Shown piece after piece: positions 15,042 to 23,321 of a stretch of DNA of 64,000 nucleotides; within the stretch, counting starts at the first letter, position 1, and each line of letters starts with the position of its first letter. The DNA lies in assembly GCF_000717245.1 (NCBI RefSeq), contig NZ_JNYQ01000006.1, positions 62,001-126,000 of the forward strand, in the 5' to 3' direction. The notes beneath the pieces are model-generated. The model searched no databases. It saw nothing but the letters and a program-made list of their open reading frames with translations, and was not told the DNA's origin. The translations under genes and the position numbers were made by a program. Source of the stretch: Kitasatospora papulosa (GTDB lineage Bacteria > Actinomycetota > Actinomycetes > Streptomycetales > Streptomycetaceae).

Positions 15042-17789
15042 ATGTCCAGGATGCCCCGCAGAACGCTCCTCAAGGCCGCGGCAGCAGCCGGCGCGGCCGC
15101 ACAGATCGGCTGGACCCCCGGCGCCACCCCCGCGTCGGCGGCCACCCGGAGCGCGGAGCACACCGACGAACCGGTCGCCCTGACCTGGCTGGAGTCCGGC
15201 GGCCTCGGAGCGGCCCCCGGCTCCACGCTCGGCGTTCCCTGGCCCAAGGGGCAGTACCCCGGGGACCAGACGTTCTCCCTGGCAACGGAGGACGGCGAGG
15301 ACGTCCCCGTCCAGACCTGGCCGATCGGCTACTGGCCCGACGGCTCGCTCAAGTGGACCGCGCACGCGGTCGGCCCCGAGGCCACCGCCCAGACGTTCTC
15401 GCTCACCGCCGGCGCCCCCGCCGCGCCCGCGAAACGGGTCACAGCGGTCCGCGCGGGCGGCACCGTCACCGTCTCCACCGGAGTGATCACCGCCAGGCTC
15501 GGCACGAACGGCTCCGCCCTCGTCAAGACCGTCACCCGCGGCTCGACCGAGATCGCCCGGAACGGCCGGCTCGTCCTCGTGCGCCAGGGCGAGATCGAGG
15601 ACGGCGACCAGGGCACCGAGAAGTACGAACGCTTCGAGAGCGTCGTCGAGGAGACCGTGGTCGAACAGGACGGGCCCGTCCGGGCCGTCGTCCGTATCGA
15701 CGGCAGGCACCGCAAGGGCTCACGGTCCTGGATGCCGTTCTCCGTACGCCTCTACTTCTACGCCGGCGCCGACTCCTTCCGGATGGTGCACACCATCACC
15801 TACGACGGCACCGTCGAGCCCGGCAAGGCGAGCGGTGACTTCGTGCGGGGCCTCGGGGTCCGCTTCGCCGTGCCCCTGCGCGACGAGGCCTACGACCGGC
15901 ACATCCGCATCGGCGGTGACGGCACCGGCCTGCTGCGCGAGGCCGTGAAGGGCGTCACCGGGCTGCGCCGCGACCCCGGGGCGGCGGTGCGCGAGGCGCA
16001 GTTCGCGGGCCGGAAGCTCCCCGACCCCGCCACCTGGGACCAGCGGGTCACCACCCGGCTTCCGTACATACCCGAATGGGGCGACTACACCCTCTCCCAG
16101 CTGTCCGCCGACGGCTTCGGGCTCCGCAAGCGCACCAGGAGGGGGCACGGCTGGATCGGCGCGGGCGGTGGCCGGAGGGCATCGGGATTCGGGTACGTCG
16201 GGGGAGCGAGCGGGGGATTCTCCTTCGGGCTCCGCGACTTCTGGGAGAAACACCCCGCCCAGCTCGACATCCGTGACGCCCACACCGACGAGGCCGAGGT
16301 CACCCTCTGGCTCTGGTCCCCCGAGGCCCAGCCCATGGACCTGCGCTTCTACCACCACGGCATGGGACAGGAGACCTATCCCGAACAGCTCGAAGGCCTC
16401 AACATCACCTACGAGGACTACGAACCGGGCTTCGGTACCCCGTACGGCATCGCGCGGACCAGCGAACTCCTCTTCTGGGCCAACGCGTCGACGCCGGCCC
16501 CCGAGACGCTCGCCCGGCAGGTCGAAGCCGTACGCACCCCGCCCCAGCTCGCCGCCCCGCCGAAGCAGCTCGTCAACGCCAAGGTCTTCGGCGGCCTGTT
16601 CGCCGAACCCGACCGCTCCACCGCCGCCAGGTCGAGGATCGAGGACCACCTGGACTTCCTCTTCACCTACTACAAGGACCAAGTGGAGATGCGCCGTTGG
16701 TACGGCTTCTGGGACTACGGCGACATCATGCACACCTACGACCCGACCCGTCACCAGTGGTGCTACGACGTGGGCGGCTACGCCTGGGACAACTCCGAAC
16801 TCTCGCCCGACCTCTGGCTCTGGTACGCCTACATGCGCTCCGGACGCGCGGACATCTACCGCTTCGCCGAGGCCATGACCCGGCACACCGGTGAGGTCGA
16901 CGTCTACCACCTGGGCACATGGGCCGGACTCGGCACCCGCCACGGTGTCCAGCACTACGCCGACAGCGCCAAGCAGCAGCGCATCGCCAACACCACCTAC
17001 CGGCGCATGTTCTACTTCCTCACCGCCGACGAACGGGTCGGTGACCTCATGCACGCCAACGTCGACTCCGACGAGACCTTCCTGGCCCTCGACCCGATCC
17101 GCAAGATCCGCACCGAGCCCTACACCCCGGACCGCCACGCGCTGTCGATCGGCTTCGGCACGGACTGGAGCGGCCTCGTCTCCGCCTGGCTCACCGAGTG
17201 GGAGCGGCGCGGGCCCAAGTGGGAGAAGGCCAGGAGCCGCGTCCTGTCGACCATGGAGACCATCGCCGCCCAGCCCAACGGTTTCGTGCAGGGCGTAGGG
17301 CTCTACGACCTCGACACCGGCACGTTCGCGATCGCCGAGGAGCCCGAGGTCGGCGTCTCCCACCTGTCGGCCATGTTCGGTCTGGTCGAGCTGAACGCCG
17401 AACTCATCGACATGATCGACATGCCGGCGTTCGAGGCCGCCTGGATCGACTACTGCCGCTACTTCAACGCGACCAAGGCCGAGCAGGCCGCCCGCTACGG
17501 CAGCAACTTCGGCACGCTCCTGCTGTTCCAGGGCCACTCGCGCCTGGACGCCTACGCCGCCGTGCGGACGGGGGACGTCACCCTGGCCACCCGGGCGTGG
17601 AAGCAGTTCTACGGCAGCGCCGACACCTGGGACTACAAGGAGAGCACCGACTGGAACACCCGGAAGGTCGACGGGCCGACCGGGCCCGTACCGGGCAGTG
17701 AGGCGGCCTGGGTCAGCACCAACACCACGGCCCTGTACGGCCTGGCGGCCATCCAGAACCTCGCGCTCGTCGGCGACAGGATGCCGTGA
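15042..17789 (+). CDS. secreted exo-rhamnogalacturonan lyase-like protein (PL26/YetA-like)
   Basis: This 915-residue protein begins with a Tat signal (MPRRTLLKAAAAAGAAAQIG, Arg6-Arg7) and an Ala-x-Ala cleavage region near PASAA. The N-terminal part (VALTWLESGGLGAAPGSTLGVPWPKG...) resembles the RIFT-barrel of the PcRGLX/YetA family, followed by a beta-sandwich region and a long Trp/Tyr-rich alpha/alpha toroid (from about residue 540). The fungal member is an exo-rhamnogalacturonan lyase (PL26). It would release disaccharides from rhamnogalacturonan I outside the cell for the ABC importer encoded just upstream. ATG 15042 has GGAGAGAGG before it. Confidence 0.75.
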   Translation: MSRMPRRTLLKAAAAAGAAAQIGWTPGATPASAATRSAEHTDEPVALTWLESGGLGAAPGSTLGVPWPKGQYPGDQTFSLATEDGEDVPVQTWPIGYWPDGSLKWTAHAVGPEATAQTFSLTAGAPAAPAKRVTAVRAGGTVTVSTGVITARLGTNGSALVKTVTRGSTEIARNGRLVLVRQGEIEDGDQGTEKYERFESVVEETVVEQDGPVRAVVRIDGRHRKGSRSWMPFSVRLYFYAGADSFRMVHTITYDGTVEPGKASGDFVRGLGVRFAVPLRDEAYDRHIRIGGDGTGLLREAVKGVTGLRRDPGAAVREAQFAGRKLPDPATWDQRVTTRLPYIPEWGDYTLSQLSADGFGLRKRTRRGHGWIGAGGGRRASGFGYVGGASGGFSFGLRDFWEKHPAQLDIRDAHTDEAEVTLWLWSPEAQPMDLRFYHHGMGQETYPEQLEGLNITYEDYEPGFGTPYGIARTSELLFWANASTPAPETLARQVEAVRTPPQLAAPPKQLVNAKVFGGLFAEPDRSTAARSRIEDHLDFLFTYYKDQVEMRRWYGFWDYGDIMHTYDPTRHQWCYDVGGYAWDNSELSPDLWLWYAYMRSGRADIYRFAEAMTRHTGEVDVYHLGTWAGLGTRHGVQHYADSAKQQRIANTTYRRMFYFLTADERVGDLMHANVDSDETFLALDPIRKIRTEPYTPDRHALSIGFGTDWSGLVSAWLTEWERRGPKWEKARSRVLSTMETIAAQPNGFVQGVGLYDLDTGTFAIAEEPEVGVSHLSAMFGLVELNAELIDMIDMPAFEAAWIDYCRYFNATKAEQAARYGSNFGTLLLFQGHSRLDAYAAVRTGDVTLATRAWKQFYGSADTWDYKESTDWNTRKVDGPTGPVPGSEAAWVSTNTTALYGLAAIQNLALVGDRMP

Positions 17790-17799
17790 CGCCCTGGCT

Positions 17800-20214
17800 C
17801 TAACGCATCCGTCCGAAGCTCTCCCGCACCCGGCGCGCGTCACGCAGCCGCTGCTCGTAGGTCGCACCGACCGCGAGCAGCAGCAGCCCGGCGAGCGCCG
17901 GGGGCGCCCAGCGCGGGAGGGCGTCGAAGACCTGCACCACATGCGGGGCCAGCTCGTGCAGGCCGTCCAGCGCCAGGACCGAACCGCCCAGGACCAGGGG
18001 CGCCTGGAGCCGTAGCCGGGCGCCGGCCAGGGTGACGGCCAGCGCCGCGACCCCCAGCAGCAGGGGGCGCAGCCAGTGCGGGTCGCCCCAGGCCACCACG
18101 AGGCTCGGCACCATCGTCATCGCCAGGGCCGGACCGTAGGACACCCAGGACGAGGTGGCGGGATTCCGGCGCCGCCGCACGTGCCCCACCGCGAACGCGG
18201 CCACCGACACCGGCAGCGTGTACGCCTCGGGGTCGGTCACCCCGGAAGCCGCCAGGCGCACCCAGGCGGCAGTCACGAACAGCGCGGCGGCGAGTCCTCC
18301 CGCCACGCTCCGGCGCTCCGGCCGCAGCGCCGTGGCCGACGCCAACACCCCGCACAGCCCCAGCACCAGCGCCAGGAACGGCCCGTCCGTCACCGAGAGG
18401 CCCAGCGCGACCACCGCGGCGAACGCCCCGGCGAGTTCGGCCGGGAGCGCGACCTCGGGCTCCTTCAGCCGCGCCCCCAGCAGCACCGTCGCCGCCGTCA
18501 CCAGCAGCACCAGCGGCGCGGTGTGCGGGGCGCTCCATCCCAGGGACGCCCCCGCCGCGCAGGTGACGGCGACCCCGCACAGCACCGAGGCGCAGGCGAG
18601 CACCGAACGCACGGCGGGCACCCGGGCGACGGCCGCCGACGCGGCGAACAGCAGCACCAGCGCCACGGACACGGCGTGTGTCGCCGGCTCGGCGGCCAGC
18701 GCCAGCAGTCCCACACCCAGGGCCCCGACCAGCGCGCACACCACACAGGTCACCGCGAGCGCGTCGGCCGCGCGACGTGCGGCCAGGGCCGTCAGCACCG
18801 CGACCAGTACGAGCTCCACGCCCACGGCGACCGCGTACGGCGCATCCGTCACCGCGAGCAGCGCGAGCACCGCGCCCCAGCCCAGGACCGCCGTGCCGGC
18901 GGCCGCCGCGACGCGCCAACCCTTCTCCGGGAGGACTCGCGGCCACCCGAGGTGGAGCGCCGCCGCCAGTCCCGCCGCCACCGCCAGCACCACCGGGGCG
19001 GAAACCGACCCCGACCACGGCACCGCCGGTCCCACCGCGTCCCGGAAACCGCCCGGTGCCCCGGACCACACGCCGGCCGGCACGGACGCGGGACCCAGCA
19101 GTGCGGCGGCGACCACGGGCGCCGCCCACAGCACCGCGCCCGCCACCACCGAGGCCGACGCGCCCAGGACTCCCCACATGACGGGCCGCGGGAATGCCGG
19201 ACGCAGCACGGCGGACAGGGCCGCGCCGCACAGCAGGTACACCAGGACCGCCCAGTGCCACGGCAGCGCCGCAGCCGGCACGCCGCCCACCGCGGCCACT
19301 GCCGCGAGGCCCCCCACGACACCCCCGAGCACGGCCGTCACCCCGGGCGCGCGCCAGGCCCCTGCCACCGCCACCACCGCTCCGGCCGTCAGCAGCGCGC
19401 CCGGGCCCACGGCCCCGGACACCCCGTCGGCCGACACGGACAGCACCAGCCCCAGAGCCAGGGAGATCAGCCCCGTCAGCACCGCACCCGTGTACGCCGT
19501 GACCCGGACGGCGGGCCCGCGGCCCCACGAGGCCACCGCGACGTCCGCCGCCGCCGTCACCAGGAGCGCCCAGGCGAAGCCGGTCGCGGAGGCCTCCACG
19601 GCCCACGCGGTGAACACCAGCGGGAACTGCCCCGCCACCACGGCCGAGGGCAACGGCGTCCGCAGCCGGCCGAGCAGCGACCCGTACAGGGTCCACACCG
19701 CCACCAGGACCGCCGACGCCACCGCCGAGAAGGCGATGCCGTCGGTCCCCGGCGCCGCGACCGCGTGCAGCGCGATCGCGTCCAGCACCGTCAGCAGCAA
19801 CGCCAGGACGGCCACCGCCTCCGCCGTCGAGGGGAGCCCGCGGCCCAGCAGCAGCGCGGGCGCCACCAGCGCACCCGCCGTCACCACCGCCAGCACCGCC
19901 GAACGGCCGGCGATGCCCATCTCACCCCAGCTGAAGAGAGTGAAGGCGATCGCGGCGACCGCCAGCAGCAGACCGCCGAGCACCAGCAGGACGTTCTGCG
20001 TGCCGCGCGCGGGCGTGCGTACGGGCGCCTGTGCGGTCCGGGCGTAGGGCCGGGGGGACGGTGCCCGGGGAGGCTGCGGCGGAGCGGCCGGTGCGCGCAG
20101 GACGCTCAGGAGCCAGGCGCGACGGCTCAGCAACTGGAGCCGGCGGGCGTCCAGCCGGGCCAGTTCATGATCGAGGAGGGCCAATTCCTCGGCGGGCGGC
20201 GGCACATGTCTCAT
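17800..20214 (-). CDS. very large multi-span membrane protein (SCO7613 C-terminal-domain type)
   Basis: This 804-residue protein has a 60-residue polar start (MRHVPPPAEELALLDHELARLDARRLQLLSRRAWLL, a predicted helix) and a Pro-rich linker. The rest is almost entirely hydrophobic, with more than 20 membrane segments rich in Ala, Val and Leu. It fits the actinobacterial family named for the SCO7613 C-terminal domain; its function is unknown. The ATG at 20214 starts the conserved polar helix; the frame continues to 20250, but no ribosome binding site is clear for either start. Confidence 0.65.
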   Translation of the reverse strand: MRHVPPPAEELALLDHELARLDARRLQLLSRRAWLLSVLRAPAAPPQPPRAPSPRPYARTAQAPVRTPARGTQNVLLVLGGLLLAVAAIAFTLFSWGEMGIAGRSAVLAVVTAGALVAPALLLGRGLPSTAEAVAVLALLLTVLDAIALHAVAAPGTDGIAFSAVASAVLVAVWTLYGSLLGRLRTPLPSAVVAGQFPLVFTAWAVEASATGFAWALLVTAAADVAVASWGRGPAVRVTAYTGAVLTGLISLALGLVLSVSADGVSGAVGPGALLTAGAVVAVAGAWRAPGVTAVLGGVVGGLAAVAAVGGVPAAALPWHWAVLVYLLCGAALSAVLRPAFPRPVMWGVLGASASVVAGAVLWAAPVVAAALLGPASVPAGVWSGAPGGFRDAVGPAVPWSGSVSAPVVLAVAAGLAAALHLGWPRVLPEKGWRVAAAAGTAVLGWGAVLALLAVTDAPYAVAVGVELVLVAVLTALAARRAADALAVTCVVCALVGALGVGLLALAAEPATHAVSVALVLLFAASAAVARVPAVRSVLACASVLCGVAVTCAAGASLGWSAPHTAPLVLLVTAATVLLGARLKEPEVALPAELAGAFAAVVALGLSVTDGPFLALVLGLCGVLASATALRPERRSVAGGLAAALFVTAAWVRLAASGVTDPEAYTLPVSVAAFAVGHVRRRRNPATSSWVSYGPALAMTMVPSLVVAWGDPHWLRPLLLGVAALAVTLAGARLRLQAPLVLGGSVLALDGLHELAPHVVQVFDALPRWAPPALAGLLLLAVGATYEQRLRDARRVRESFGRMR

Positions 20215-20286
20215 GTAGGGGAGTGTGGCGGCGGACACACCCGGCGGCATGCGCTCACCTACTCAGTTCCGCACCTGAGTAGGAGT

Positions 20287-20316
20287 TTGAACCCAGGGCT
20301 CCGATCCCTGTATGGT
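20287..20316 (+). promoter_or_regulatory. promoter of the right tRNA-Val(CAC)
   Basis: TTGAAC (20287-20292), 18 bp, TATGGT (20311-20316), ending 13 bp before the tRNA. Just upstream an 8-bp inverted repeat, CTACTCAG/CTGAGTAG (20259-20266 and 20275-20282), lies between this promoter and the divergent membrane-protein gene. Confidence 0.6.
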
Positions 20317-20329
20317 TCAACCCGTTCCC

Positions 20330-20401
20330 GGGCGATTAGCTCAGTGGGAGAGCGCTTCGTTCACACCGAAGAGGTCACTGGTTCGAACCCAGTATCGCCC
20401 A
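20330..20401 (+). tRNA. tRNA-Val(CAC), right copy
   Basis: Identical over all 72 nt to the gene at 10926-10997, same orientation, anticodon CAC. Identity extends a few bases beyond the 3' end. Confidence 0.95.
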
Positions 20402-20408
20402 CCCGGGA

Positions 20409-20445
20409 AAAGCCGGTCCGTCAGTGTCATCGACGGGCCGGCTTT
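20409..20445. terminator. bidirectional hairpin between tRNA-Val and the exonuclease gene
   Basis: Arms 20409-20422 and 20432-20445 form a 14-bp stem with one G-T pair and a 9-nt loop. It follows the plus-strand tRNA and faces the end of the minus-strand exonuclease gene. Confidence 0.7.
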
Positions 20446-20462
20446 CGCGTACCCGGTCCGGA

Positions 20463-21188
20463 TCAGGCGGCCGCGGGCAGCTCCGGACGCAGCGGCCACG
20501 CCGGGTCCACCGCCTCCGGCGCACCGTTCTTCTCGAACCACGCCTGCAGCCCGCGGGCCTGAGCCGCGTGCCACACCGCCTGCAGCGAGTGGACCTCCGC
20601 CGGTGACAGCCGCTCCAGCCGGGCCGAGAACCGCCGTCCCACCGCCCGCACCAGTTCGAGGGACGCCGCGGCGTCGGCCGACGCGTCGTGCGCGCCGTCC
20701 AGGGTGACCCCGTACAGCTCGCACAGGTCCGTCAGGGTGCGGCGGCCCTTGCGGTAGCGGTCCAGGTGCTTGTCCAGCACCCGCGGATCCAGCACGCAGA
20801 GCGGCTTCTTCCCCAGGTAGCCGGCCAGTGACGAGGCCCGGTGGCGCCTCAGCTCCCGGTCCAGCAGCGTCAGGTCGAACGGCGCGTTCATCACGACCAG
20901 CGGCCGCCCCGTCGCGCACTGCTCCGCCAGCGACCTGGCTATCTCCTCGACGACCGGTGCGGGCCACCGGCCGTTGCGCTGCAGATGGTCGTCCGTCAGA
21001 CCGTGGATCTCGGTGGCGCCGGGCGGCACCGGGATCCCCGGATTGACCAGCCAGCGGGTGACGCGAAGCCGTCCGCCCGCCGCGTCCTGGACGACGAGGG
21101 CGGCCGAAACGATCCGGTCCTCCTCGACGTCCACACCTGTCGTCTCGGTGTCAAAAGCCGCCAGCGGCCCCTCGAACCAATGCGTCAT
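20463..21188 (-). CDS. DnaQ-like 3'-5' exonuclease (DEDDh)
   Basis: This 241-residue protein has ExoI (FDTETTG, Asp13/Glu15), ExoII (VVMNAPFDLTLLD) and ExoIII (HDASADA) motifs in order, so the full DEDDh catalytic set is present. The family includes the proofreading epsilon subunit of DNA polymerase III and stand-alone exonucleases. Here the catalytic domain is followed by a roughly 60-residue Trp/Glu-rich C-terminal extension. ATG 21188 has AGGAG 9 bp upstream; the longer open frame upstream lacks family similarity. Confidence 0.85.
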   Translation of the reverse strand: MTHWFEGPLAAFDTETTGVDVEEDRIVSAALVVQDAAGGRLRVTRWLVNPGIPVPPGATEIHGLTDDHLQRNGRWPAPVVEEIARSLAEQCATGRPLVVMNAPFDLTLLDRELRRHRASSLAGYLGKKPLCVLDPRVLDKHLDRYRKGRRTLTDLCELYGVTLDGAHDASADAAASLELVRAVGRRFSARLERLSPAEVHSLQAVWHAAQARGLQAWFEKNGAPEAVDPAWPLRPELPAAA

Positions 21189-21382
21189 CCCCGAACTCCT
21201 CGCGCGTGCGCGGCAGATGGCGGGATTCCTCCGCCCGGTTCGGTGATACCCGCACCCTATGCCTGATACGCCGTTTACGGGCGGGCTCCTGCGGTGACAA
21301 CACAAGTGACGGGCAAGGAAGTTGACCAGCCCGCCAGCGGAGACCGGGCGACCGGTCGGCACAGCCCGGAAGGCACGGAGCC

Positions 21383-21982
21383 ATGGCGCTCGCGCAGCCG
21401 AACCCAGGGAGTCCCGCCCGCACCGAGGACCACGGGGGAACGCCGCCGCAGCAGCGGAACACGCCACCGGTGCGCGGCACACTCGCCACCACCGCCTGCA
21501 TGGAGACCCTCCAGGTGGGCTACCTCCACGCCGTCGCCGCCGCGGCGGGCTGCTCGCTCTCGCAGCCCTTTCCCGACAACGGCATCGACTGGCACGTCAG
21601 CCACGGAGCCCCCGGCCACACCGTCGACGACGAGGTGACCGTCAAGGTGCAGCTCAAGTGCACCTACCAGATCGCCCCGAACCCACCCGGCGCCACGTTC
21701 TCCTTCACCCTCGACAACGCCCATCTGGTGAAGCTGGCGAGAACCCCCGTGTCGGTGCACAAGATCCTCGTCGTGATGCTCGTGCCCCGCAGCCAGGACG
21801 ACTGGCTGCGGGCCGGACACGACGGGCTGGACCTGCGGTACTGCTGCTACTGGACGAATCTGGCCGGCCACCCGGTGACGGGCCGGCACCGGACCACCGT
21901 GCGGATCCCGACCTCGCGGATCTTCGACGACCGCGCACTGTGCGGGATCATGGCCCGGGTCGGAGCGGGAGGGAGACCCTGA
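21383..21982 (+). CDS. DUF4365 domain protein
   Basis: This 199-residue protein has the DUF4365 pattern: MNETLQVGYLHAVAAAAG-like METLQVGYLHAVAAAAG, then NGIDWHVSH..., VKVQLKCTY..., FSFTLD..., DDWL and YWTNLAG. The acidic and Lys residues (D/E-x-K: VTVKVQLK) recall a PD-(D/E)xK nuclease fold, but catalysis is unproven. It overlaps the next gene (TGATG), so the two are coupled. Function unknown. Confidence 0.75.
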   Translation: MALAQPNPGSPARTEDHGGTPPQQRNTPPVRGTLATTACMETLQVGYLHAVAAAAGCSLSQPFPDNGIDWHVSHGAPGHTVDDEVTVKVQLKCTYQIAPNPPGATFSFTLDNAHLVKLARTPVSVHKILVVMLVPRSQDDWLRAGHDGLDLRYCCYWTNLAGHPVTGRHRTTVRIPTSRIFDDRALCGIMARVGAGGRP

Positions 21983-23223
21983 TGCACCGGTCGACGGACG
22001 ACCCGGCCGGAGGGACGGCCCCGGCGGGCAGCCGCGCACACCCGTACGCCGACGGCCCCGGCCCCGGACCGGCCCCCGACCCCGCACGCGTGGACCCGCG
22101 CGTCCTCGGCGTGCTGCTGCGCCGCCACGGCTGGCACCGCCGCGGAGGCGCGCAGGGCCGCTACAGCCGCTGGACCCCGCCGGGCCCGGCCGCCACCGGG
22201 ACCAGCCTGCTCGTGCCGGACACCGTGACCCTCCCCGACAGCGAGGACCTGCTCGCCGAGGCGCTCACCGCGCTCACCCGCAGCGCGGCCCCCTCCGCGC
22301 GCGACATCCTGGTCGCCCTCACCGTGCCCAGCGACGAGATCCACTGGTGGCGCGACGTCCCGGAGGGAACCGCGGGAGCCGTCGGGTGGACCGACGCCGA
22401 CCGTTTGCGCGCGGCCGCCCGCCAGATCCTCCTCGCCGGCTCGCTCGCCGTCCGGGGCCGGGCCGGGTACCACGGCGCACGGCACCGCAGGAAGGCGCGG
22501 AGCGCACTGGACGGAACCCTCGTGGGGTCCACCACCGACGGCCGCGGCCTCACCGCGTTCGTTCCCGTGGCCGCGGGACGCGCCGTCGCCGTGCAGCTGT
22601 ACGCGGCGCTGCACGCGGCCCGGGAAGCCGTCGACTACCAGCGGGCCACCGGGGGCATGGAGGCGTTCGACACCGCCGTCGCCGCAGGGGTCAGCCGTGA
22701 GCTCACCGAGGCGGTGGTGGCGCTTGTCCGGGGAGCGGAGGGCGTCAGGATCACCCTGGCCTGGGCCCCCGCCGCCGGCACCCCGGAGGGCTGCCCGGCC
22801 GGCCCCGAGCCCGTCGAGTTCTCGCCCGGTGACCTGCCCGCCCTCAGGCTGGCCGGAGCGCGTTACCTGCGGGACGAACCGGCGGTGCCGGTGCGGCTCA
22901 CGGGCGCGGTCGTGCGGCTGCGCCGCTCGGGGCCGCGCGGCCCGGGTGTCGTGCGGCTGCGGGTGCTGGCCGGGGCGGAGGTCGCGCACGTCCGGATCGA
23001 GCTCGACGAGGAGGCCTACCGGATCGCGGCCCACGCCCATCTGGTCGGGCTTCCGCTCAGCGTGGAGGGCAGGCTGGAGAACCGCGGCGGGTTCCGCCGT
23101 CTCGGTGGTGCCTCACAGGTGACACCGGTCCAGGTCGACGAGGCCGAACGGGACCGGATGATGAAGTCGCTCCAGGAGAACGTCGACTTCTTCGAGGAGG
23201 CCTGTACGGGGGAGGAGGGCTAG
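21982..23223 (+). CDS. conserved hypothetical protein coupled to the DUF4365 gene
   Basis: This 413-residue soluble protein has no motif that I recognise. The N-terminus is Pro/Gly/Ala-rich, and residues 35-60 (RVLGVLLRRHGWHRRGGAQGRYSRW) look like a small alpha/beta nucleic-acid-binding module. The rest is mixed alpha/beta with an acidic C-terminus (ENVDFFEEACTGEEG). Its ATG overlaps the DUF4365 stop, so the two products probably work together. Codon usage is that of the surrounding core genes. Confidence 0.6.
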   Translation: MHRSTDDPAGGTAPAGSRAHPYADGPGPGPAPDPARVDPRVLGVLLRRHGWHRRGGAQGRYSRWTPPGPAATGTSLLVPDTVTLPDSEDLLAEALTALTRSAAPSARDILVALTVPSDEIHWWRDVPEGTAGAVGWTDADRLRAAARQILLAGSLAVRGRAGYHGARHRRKARSALDGTLVGSTTDGRGLTAFVPVAAGRAVAVQLYAALHAAREAVDYQRATGGMEAFDTAVAAGVSRELTEAVVALVRGAEGVRITLAWAPAAGTPEGCPAGPEPVEFSPGDLPALRLAGARYLRDEPAVPVRLTGAVVRLRRSGPRGPGVVRLRVLAGAEVAHVRIELDEEAYRIAAHAHLVGLPLSVEGRLENRGGFRRLGGASQVTPVQVDEAERDRMMKSLQENVDFFEEACTGEEG

Positions 23224-23261
23224 CCGCGGTATCCCTTTCGCGTCGAGGCCCCCCGGCTCGG

Positions 23262-23290
23262 TACGATTCCTCTTGCGCGCGCAAGAGGAA
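23262..23290 (+). promoter_or_regulatory. thrS promoter -10 and 24-bp palindrome
   Basis: TACGAT (23262-23267) is a good -10. Directly after it, 23267-23290 is a perfect 24-bp palindrome (12-nt arms, no spacer) that would cover the transcription start and the first bases of the thrS leader. It may be an operator or a leader hairpin. Confidence 0.5.
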
Positions 23291-23321
23291 GGCGGCGCAC
23301 CCCCTCAGTCAGGAGAGACCG

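Noticed and set aside
18076..20562. An 828-codon plus-strand frame opposite the large membrane protein
   Set aside because: Its composition is extreme in Arg, His and Gly and it runs through a tRNA gene. The minus-strand membrane protein explains the region.
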